A stretch of DNA of 11,783 nucleotides from QQVM01 sp035341855. GTDB lineage: Bacteria; Bacteroidota; Bacteroidia; AKYH767-A; 2013-40CM-41-45. The DNA is taken from the NCBI GenBank assembly GCA_035341855.1, contig DAOQWA010000069.1:1-11783 (forward strand), given 5' to 3'. Below, piece by piece: positions 6,655-11,783 of this stretch. A program made the translations under genes and the position numbers. The notes beneath the pieces are model-generated. The model saw nothing but the letters and a program-made list of their open reading frames with translations, was not told the origin of the DNA and ran no database searches. The first letter of the stretch is position 1. Every line of letters begins with the position of its first letter.

Positions 6655-7500
6655 CTAATTTTTAAACATGCGTAAAACCTGTGCAATCTTGCTTTTCAGC
6701 TCTCTACGGTCCACGATAAAATCTAAAAAACCGTGTTCCATGACGAATTCTGCAGTTTGAAATCCCTTGGGAAGGTCTTTACCTATTGTTTCTTTAACAA
6801 CTCTGGGGCCGGCAAAGCCGATGAGTGCTCCGGGTTCAGAAATGTTTAAATCGCCAAGCATTGCATATGAGGCAGTTACACCACCTGTCGTAGGATCTGT
6901 TAATAAGGATATATATGGCAGCTTAGCATCGGCAAGGAGTGTGAGCTTAGCCGAGGTTTTTGCCATTTGCATGAGGGAATAAGCAGCCTCCATCATTCTC
7001 GCACCACCTGATTTTGAGATAACCATCAAAGGTAATTTGTGTTTGATGGCATAGTCTATTGCTCTTGAAATTTTTTCTCCTACAACAGAACCCATCGATC
7101 CACCGATAAATGAAAAATCCATACAGGCAATAACAAGTCCTTCCCCTTCAACTGTACCTGCACCTGAACGAAGAGCATCTTTTAATCCTGTCTTCTTTTG
7201 TGTTTCAACGACCCGCTCAGTATATTTTTTGGTATCAACAAATTTTAAAGGATCACCAGATGTGAGTTCTGAATCCAGCTCGGTATAATTATTGTCGTCA
7301 AAAATAATTTCAAAATACTGTGCCGAACTAATCCTGTTGTGGTAACCGCATTCAGTACAAACATATTTATGTTCTATATGGTCTTTTGATGTAACCAGGT
7401 GCTTACATTCGGAACACTTGTGCCAGAGCCCTTCCGGAGTCTCCTTTTTTTCCTGTGTCGATGTAGTAATACCACCTTTATTTCGTTTGAACCAGGCCAT
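6655..7500 (-). CDS. accD: Acetyl-CoA carboxylase carboxyltransferase subunit beta
   Basis: With AccA it forms the carboxyltransferase that moves the carboxyl group from carboxybiotin to acetyl-CoA, giving malonyl-CoA, the first committed step of fatty acid synthesis. Its 281 residues match the family length. A four-cysteine zinc ribbon is at C29, C32, C48 and C51 (CSEC...CTECGYHNR). The crotonase-like carboxyltransferase core has GSMGSVVGEKISRAIDYA, SKSGGARMMEAAYSLMQMAK, LLTDPTTGGVTASYAMLGD and the GALIGFAGPRVVKETIG signature, with LPKGFQTAEFVMEHGFLDFIVDR near the end. The usual SGGARMQEG is SGGARMMEA here. The start follows the normal MAWFKR N-terminus. It lies 39 bp after fbaB with no terminator in between, so cotranscription is likely. 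No accA is in the window. Confidence 0.97.
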   Translation of the reverse strand: MAWFKRNKGGITTSTQEKKETPEGLWHKCSECKHLVTSKDHIEHKYVCTECGYHNRISSAQYFEIIFDDNNYTELDSELTSGDPLKFVDTKKYTERVVETQKKTGLKDALRSGAGTVEGEGLVIACMDFSFIGGSMGSVVGEKISRAIDYAIKHKLPLMVISKSGGARMMEAAYSLMQMAKTSAKLTLLADAKLPYISLLTDPTTGGVTASYAMLGDLNISEPGALIGFAGPRVVKETIGKDLPKGFQTAEFVMEHGFLDFIVDRRELKSKIAQVLRMFKN

Positions 7501-7539
7501 ATTAAATGTTGATTTGAACCGGATATAATGATTAATTGA

Positions 7540-8598
7540 TTAGGCTATAGTGACGTCTTTTGAAAGATACACGTCCTGAATCGTATTCAACAAATCAATT
7601 CCTTCTTTCATTGGTTTCTGGAATGCCTTTCTTCCGGATATCAATCCCTGACCTCCGGCACGTTTATTAACAACAGCTGTTGTAACAGCTTCAGTCATGT
7701 CACTCGCTCCTTTGGATTCACCACCTGAATTAATAAGTCCGGCTCTTCCCATATAACAATTCATCACCTGATATCTGCAAAGATCTATTGGATGATCAGT
7801 AGTAAGCTCGCTGTAAACCTTTGGATGTGTTTTACCAAATTTTATTGCTGTATAACCACCATTGTTTGTAGGTAATTTTTGCTTGATAATATCTGATTGT
7901 ATCGTTACTCCTAAATGATTTGCCTGCCCGGTAAGATCTGCAGATGTATGGTAATCAATACCGTCTTTTTTAAATTCAGAATTTCGCATGTAACACCAAA
8001 GGATGGTGGCCATTCCCAGTTCGTGTGCAAATGCAAAAGCCTCGCTTACCTCCTGGATCTGTCGCGAAGATTCATCAGAACCAAAATAGATAGTTGCACC
8101 TACTGCTACAGCTCCCATATTCCATGCCTCTTCAACATCACCGAACATGATCTGATCGTACTTATTTGGATAGCTCAGAAATTCATTGTGGTTTAGCTTT
8201 ACTATGAAGGGAATCTTATGTGCATATTTTCTTCCTACAGATCCTAATACACCAAAGGTTGATGCCACTGCATTACAACCGCCCTCAATGGCCAGCTCGA
8301 TAATTTTTTCCGGATCAAAATAAATTGGATTGGGTGCAAAAGAGGCTCCTGCCGAGTGCTCAATACCTTGGTCGACAGGTAAAATTGAAACATATCCTGT
8401 TCCTGATAAGCGGCCATGACCGTAGATCTGCTGCAAGCTTCGCATGACAGGAATGGAACGATTGCTGTTCATGAAGATTCTGTCTACAAAATCAGGACCG
8501 GGTAAGTGTAGTTGTTCCTTGCTGATGGTCTTGCAGGTGTGACCAAGCAGTCCTTCTGCATTTGCTCCTAATAACTCAACGATTTTTTTATTTGACAT
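7540..8598 (-). CDS. fbaB: Class I fructose-bisphosphate aldolase (FbaB/DhnA family)
   Basis: Cleaves fructose 1,6-bisphosphate to dihydroxyacetone phosphate and glyceraldehyde 3-phosphate, or the reverse in gluconeogenesis, through a lysine Schiff base. From the ATG at 8598 it has 352 residues, close to E. coli FbaB (350), and is similar to it throughout. Features include ILPVDQGIEHSAGASFAPNP (72-91), FIVKLNHNEFLSYP (131-144), GAVAVGATIYFGS (162-174), the segment SDIIKQK (235-241) where K239 matches the proposed Schiff-base lysine, NCYMGRAGLINSGG (280-293) and KRAGGQGLISGRKAF (312-326). An in-frame TTG at 8622 would add eight residues. I rejected it because it overlaps the -7 box of the promoter-like site at 8620-8650. 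The gene is followed closely by accD. It is not a class II zinc aldolase. Confidence 0.95.
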   Translation of the reverse strand: MSNKKIVELLGANAEGLLGHTCKTISKEQLHLPGPDFVDRIFMNSNRSIPVMRSLQQIYGHGRLSGTGYVSILPVDQGIEHSAGASFAPNPIYFDPEKIIELAIEGGCNAVASTFGVLGSVGRKYAHKIPFIVKLNHNEFLSYPNKYDQIMFGDVEEAWNMGAVAVGATIYFGSDESSRQIQEVSEAFAFAHELGMATILWCYMRNSEFKKDGIDYHTSADLTGQANHLGVTIQSDIIKQKLPTNNGGYTAIKFGKTHPKVYSELTTDHPIDLCRYQVMNCYMGRAGLINSGGESKGASDMTEAVTTAVVNKRAGGQGLISGRKAFQKPMKEGIDLLNTIQDVYLSKDVTIA

Positions 8599-8619
8599 TT
8601 TTTTGATCTTAATGGATGG

Positions 8620-8650
8620 CAAAGCTAATAGAGAATATTGAAAATGGAAA
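8620..8650 (-). promoter_or_regulatory. Promoter of fbaB (and probably accD), Bacteroidota type
   Basis: On the minus strand TTTC (8647-8650), 19 nt, then TAGCTTTG (8620-8627) and C. The -7 box is a full match to TAnnTTTG, and the -33 box has one mismatch to TTTG. Transcription would begin near 8613-8615, about 15 nt before the ATG at 8598. This decides the start codon, because the upstream TTG lies within the -7 box. Confidence 0.65.
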
Positions 8651-8844
8651 CCTGCTTTTCATCAATTCTTTAACCGAAAATAGGATTAAAGGTCTGTGAA
8701 ATAGCAGCTTTTATCAAAAATTCAGCAATTAATAAAGAAGAGAATTGATCTCACAAATTCATCCCGGACTTCAATAATCTAAATGAGAAACTTGACATTT
8801 ATTTGTATGTCAGTCAAATAGAGGCGGGGAATTATTCGGATAAA

Positions 8845-9408
8845 TTAGAGTGGTGCTCCAACGGGCTTTGCGCAATCATGACCCGGTTCACCATGTGGAG
8901 GATTTACTTTTCCGCTTGTTCCTGCAGGTGATGCATTATTGGATGGAGTTGCCATTATAGGTGCCGGCGACGCAGGGTTTATTACTGCCGGACCTTGTGC
9001 GGGAACTACATTATTCTGTGCCGGAACCGAATTATTTTGTACGGGATTGGTCATTTGAATTGTCTGACCGGCATCTGATTTTGCAGAATTAAGAGGAGCG
9101 CCTACAGCGATAGAACAGTCGTGACCCGGTTCACCATGTGCCGGATTTAGCGCACCACTGCTAAAAGTTTGTGATCCTGCCGGAGCAGTATTAACCGGAA
9201 CTGTCACAGGGGGTATGTTTTCTTGAATTATTCCGGGATCATTAACCTCTCCTTCTTCCGAAAGAGTCTGAACAGCAGGTGTATCAATTGTAGTCTGAGG
9301 CTCTTCAATTCCTGCCTCGTCTGTAGCTTGGTTCTCTGATGTGTTTTCAGTGCAGGCAAATGCTACAAACACAAATGAGGAAATTAGTAAAAGTGCAATT
9401 CTTTTCAT
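8845..9408 (-). CDS. Lipoprotein with two HGEPGHDC-VGAPL motifs, function unknown
   Basis: A 187-residue predicted lipoprotein. Residues 1-18 form a short signal peptide (MKR, then a hydrophobic run) ending VAFA-C19, a plausible lipobox. The mature part is low-complexity, rich in Pro, Ala, Asn, Thr and Glu with many PA and PV pairs, and looks disordered. Two copies of a 20-residue motif are set in it. Copy 1 spans residues 87-106 and copy 2 spans 168-187, the exact C-terminus. The shared pattern is N-P-(A/P)-H-G-E-P-G-H-D-C-x3-V-G-A-P-L. The motif is one I recall from many uncharacterised Bacteroidota proteins. The H-x4-H-x-C spacing could bind a metal or haem, but nothing here proves it. It sits alone between the TamL gene and fbaB, with spacers of more than 200 bp on both sides. 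No confident promoter or terminator was seen. Confidence 0.85.
   Translation of the reverse strand: MKRIALLLISSFVFVAFACTENTSENQATDEAGIEEPQTTIDTPAVQTLSEEGEVNDPGIIQENIPPVTVPVNTAPAGSQTFSSGALNPAHGEPGHDCSIAVGAPLNSAKSDAGQTIQMTNPVQNNSVPAQNNVVPAQGPAVINPASPAPIMATPSNNASPAGTSGKVNPPHGEPGHDCAKPVGAPL
8848..8907 (-). repeat. HGEPGHDC motif, copy 2 (C-terminal)
   Basis: Encodes residues 168-187 of the lipoprotein and ends at its stop codon. It shares the 18-base plus-strand string gacccggttcaccatgtg with copy 1, so the two copies are close at DNA level, not only in protein. Confidence 0.85.
9091..9150 (-). repeat. HGEPGHDC motif, copy 1
   Basis: Encodes residues 87-106 of the lipoprotein. Fourteen of the 20 residues, and the string HGEPGHDC in full, are identical to copy 2. 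Confidence 0.85.
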
Positions 9409-9612
9409 GTTGATTGTTATATTTATCTTCCGGGGTGAAATTAAGATTGTAAGATAAGAATTTTTTTAGAATCCCGGAAATCAATGTTAGTTGATGCTTT
9501 CAGCTGTTCTAATAGCAGAGGTGACTAGTTTTAAATTTATGAACTTACCCGGCAGGACGGCCTAATTACGTTCTCTTCATATTATTCAATCTTATTGAAT
9601 TTTCAACAAAAA

Positions 9613-11783
9613 TTAAAAAGGATAACCAATTGCAAGGTTCGGCACTATGTCACCGATCACAAACTTTTGATTCGGATATACCCAGCGTTTACTTAAATTC
9701 AATGATGGATCACGCAGTTTGACAGCGGCGTCGATTCGAAGTATAAAAAATGAAAAGTTAAACCTCAAGCCAAGGCCGGCTCCCATCGCCATCTCTTTAA
9801 ACATATTCTCGAATTCAAATTCTGCACCCGGTCGTGAGAGGTCTTCATTCCTTGTCCAAATATTTCCTGCATCAACAAAGGCAGCACCTTCCAGCAAAGC
9901 ACCTTCAAGGACTTTAAATAGAAATGAACGGTATTCAATATTAGCTTCAATTTTGATATCTCCGCTTTGTTCTATGATATTGAACCCTCTTTGATAGGAG
10001 CCTGGGCCGAGTGTTCTGGCATTCCATGCTCTAATACTGTTGGCACCTCCTGAAAAAAAACTTTTTTCAAATGGTAAGGCGTTGGAATTTGCAAATGGAA
10101 ATCCAATACCTGATGCTATCCTGTAAACCAGTGTATTGTTGTTATCCAAAATGTGATGGAAGCTGATATCCAGATCAGGCTTTATGTATTGAGAAAAAGG
10201 TATTCCGAATACTTTATAGCTGCCTTGTTCATCTTTGCTAAGGTCCAGGGCCGGAGCAAGAGATCTAAAAATAAGTCCTGATAGCTCCAAGTTGCCCCGA
10301 ACAAAGAAAAAGCTTTTATTTCCTTTTGCCGGTTTGGAATTGAGTATCCAGGTAAATCTACCGCTTGGTATGAGATGCGTTTCGTAACTGTAACTCAACC
10401 TCGGATCTTTCAGGCTGTCAAGTCTGGCCTGAAAACCCGGAGAAGGATCAACACTGACAGAATTAATATTGAGAGGAAATACCATCCAGCGTTGTGTCCT
10501 GGTGGACTGCCAGTTGTAACCAAATGAAGCATTCAGGATGGTACGTCTGTAATCAGGTCTGTCTTGAAAATTAAATCCGGCTGACAGCACGCTTCTCGGA
10601 TTAAAATACCTTGATGTGTTCTTGGTAATAAAACGTGGCAGCAGGAACTTTTTGAAGGTCAGAGTCATCTCCGGACCAACTTCATATGTGTTGAATAAAA
10701 ATATTTTCTTTTCATCAACACTATCACTTAAATTGGGAAGTGCTTCCAGTGCTCCCTTGATCTTTAACTCAAAAACTTCAGCTCCTCTGAAACTGTTTTT
10801 ATTTCTATATCCGAAACTTCCTGCAATACCAATGTTTGATCCTGTATTGGTGACTTCTGCTTCTGTGGTAAAATCCTGCTTATCCATTGGAGTAAGAAGG
10901 ATAATTACATCTAACAAATATTCTTCCTGTTCAGCATCGCGGGGTACTTCTGTGAACTGGATATTAATAAACTTAAAGACGTTCAGATCTTGCAACCTTT
11001 TATAGGTATAGTCAAGGTCACGCTGAAGGTATCTGTCACCACGGTTTATAAAAATATTATTTATAAGTACTTCATCTCTTATAGTGCGAATAGAGTCTGC
11101 AGAAAGAATGTGAATCCCTCTTAGATATGTCGTGTCAACCGGAATTGATCCAAAAGGATCCCTGGGATTATAGTCAGTCCTGATGTAAATATTCTGCAAA
11201 TTAAATGAATGGTGGTTTGTGATAGGGCGATAGTCGATTGTAGCCGGATCAACATTTTCATTTATACTATTAATATATAATAAGACATCTGCCTGATGGC
11301 TCTGTAAAGAGCTGTCGACCTCGTAGGTGATGTAATTTTTGCCGAAGTAATAAAATCCCCGATCCTTCATTTCAGCGGTGATTCTATCTCTTTCAAGGTT
11401 CAATAATTCTTCGTCATACAAATCACCGGGCTTTATCAGTGTTGTATGCCTGATGAAATCCATGTAGAACTGAATGTTCGGATCCTTTGTGTCAAAATTT
11501 ACTTTTCGTAGTGTGTAAGGTTGATTTGAATCAATTTTATAATAAACTCTTGCTCTCTTTTTGCGGTAAACTATGGAATCACTCACCTGTGCATGGAAAT
11601 ATCCTTTTTGATTCAGGAGCAGCTTTAATTGATTCTTCGATCGTTGTGTTTGATTGCTGTCAAGAACAGCCGGTTCTTCACCAATACTTTTTAACCAGTT
11701 TTTAAATTTCGTTTCTTTTCCTCTACTCCCCAGATTATACATGCTTAGATGAAACTGGAATATCCCCAGGATCTTCCTGTTAG
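9613..11783 (-). CDS. Omp85/BamA-TamA family outer-membrane protein, TamL-like; 5' end beyond the window
   Basis: A surface-assembly protein of the Omp85 superfamily: periplasmic POTRA-like domains followed by a 16-strand-type beta-barrel in the outer membrane. The Met at 11742 is unlikely to be the start, because the frame stays open to the right edge (about 13 more codons, ...NRKILGIFQFHLS) and these residues resemble the family sequence before YNLGSRGKE. The true start, where TamL proteins carry a lipoprotein signal, is outside. POTRA-like segments include the stretch around PYTLRKVNFDT...LIKPGDLYDEELLNLERDRI (about 11370-11520) and INRGDRYLQRDLDYTYKRLQDLNVFKFINIQF (about 10960-11060). The barrel has the Omp85 loop-6 region GGANSIRAWNARTLGPGSY (about 10000-10055), with RAW in place of the usual RGF/Y. 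It ends GYPF, with the terminal Phe expected for barrel insertion. TamL would work with TamB, which is not in the window. BamA is less likely. Confidence 0.88.
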   Translation of the reverse strand, partial: NRKILGIFQFHLSMYNLGSRGKETKFKNWLKSIGEEPAVLDSNQTQRSKNQLKLLLNQKGYFHAQVSDSIVYRKKRARVYYKIDSNQPYTLRKVNFDTKDPNIQFYMDFIRHTTLIKPGDLYDEELLNLERDRITAEMKDRGFYYFGKNYITYEVDSSLQSHQADVLLYINSINENVDPATIDYRPITNHHSFNLQNIYIRTDYNPRDPFGSIPVDTTYLRGIHILSADSIRTIRDEVLINNIFINRGDRYLQRDLDYTYKRLQDLNVFKFINIQFTEVPRDAEQEEYLLDVIILLTPMDKQDFTTEAEVTNTGSNIGIAGSFGYRNKNSFRGAEVFELKIKGALEALPNLSDSVDEKKIFLFNTYEVGPEMTLTFKKFLLPRFITKNTSRYFNPRSVLSAGFNFQDRPDYRRTILNASFGYNWQSTRTQRWMVFPLNINSVSVDPSPGFQARLDSLKDPRLSYSYETHLIPSGRFTWILNSKPAKGNKSFFFVRGNLELSGLIFRSLAPALDLSKDEQGSYKVFGIPFSQYIKPDLDISFHHILDNNNTLVYRIASGIGFPFANSNALPFEKSFFSGGANSIRAWNARTLGPGSYQRGFNIIEQSGDIKIEANIEYRSFLFKVLEGALLEGAAFVDAGNIWTRNEDLSRPGAEFEFENMFKEMAMGAGLGLRFNFSFFILRIDAAVKLRDPSLNLSKRWVYPNQKFVIGDIVPNLAIGYPF

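Noticed and set aside
8599..8622. Eight-residue N-terminal extension of fbaB from TTG
   Set aside because: The TTG lies inside the probable -7 promoter box, and the ATG at 8598 gives the usual family length.
8793..8812. TGACAT/ATGTCA hairpin after the lipoprotein gene
   Set aside because: A six-bp stem with an 8-nt loop and only a weak T-rich tail; too poor to call a terminator.
9584..9600. Hairpin ATTCAAT-ctt-ATTGAAT after the Omp85 gene, considered as a terminator
   Set aside because: The stem is AT-only apart from one pair, is 7 bp long and has no T-run on the minus strand.
10616..11005. Plus-strand open frame of 129 codons
   Set aside because: It is antisense to the Omp85 gene, and its translation looks like a shadow of that gene, with no recognisable motif.

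Overview
The window looks like chromosomal DNA of a member of the Bacteroidota (Bacteroidetes). Four signs point there. The primary sigma factor is of the short type lacking region 1.1. Promoter-like sites match the Bacteroidota pattern TTTG-N19-TAnnTTTG, and starts follow A-rich leaders rather than Shine-Dalgarno sites. The Omp85 protein resembles the Bacteroidota TamL type. There is a lipoprotein with the HGxPGHxC..VGAPL motif, which I recall mainly from this phylum. The DNA is AT-rich throughout. The genus cannot be decided from the sequence.

Layout. Positions 1-1333 (minus) hold the N-terminal 444 codons of a large secreted repeat protein that runs off the left edge. Next is rpe (1434-2081, minus), then a 247-bp spacer, then the only plus-strand gene, an ORF6N-domain protein (2329-2832). 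A 34-bp perfect palindrome lies between this gene and the convergent rpoD (2955-3821, minus) and probably ends transcription of both. Further right, all on the minus strand, come pnp (4067-6244), rpsO (6313-6582), accD (6655-7500), a class I aldolase fbaB (7540-8598), a lipoprotein (8845-9408) and a TamL/Omp85 gene (9613 to the right edge, 5' end missing).

How the genes work together. Most are core functions: RNA turnover and translation (rpsO, pnp), primary transcription initiation (rpoD), central carbon metabolism (fbaB, rpe), fatty acid synthesis (accD) and outer-membrane biogenesis (TamL). fbaB and accD are 39 bp apart with no terminator visible and are likely cotranscribed from a promoter just before fbaB. 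rpsO has its own near-consensus promoter. Hairpin terminators follow rpsO, pnp and rpoD at about 20 nt past each stop. The accessory parts are the ORF6N gene, the secreted repeat protein and the lipoprotein. No intergenic gap exceeds 300 bp. The spacers 2082-2328, 3822-4066, 8599-8844 and 9409-9612 contain no gene I can support.

I found no CRISPR array, insertion sequence, tRNA or rRNA, and no clear multi-gene novel system. The most unusual signal is an 18-bp-arm perfect inverted repeat inside the ORF6N coding sequence.
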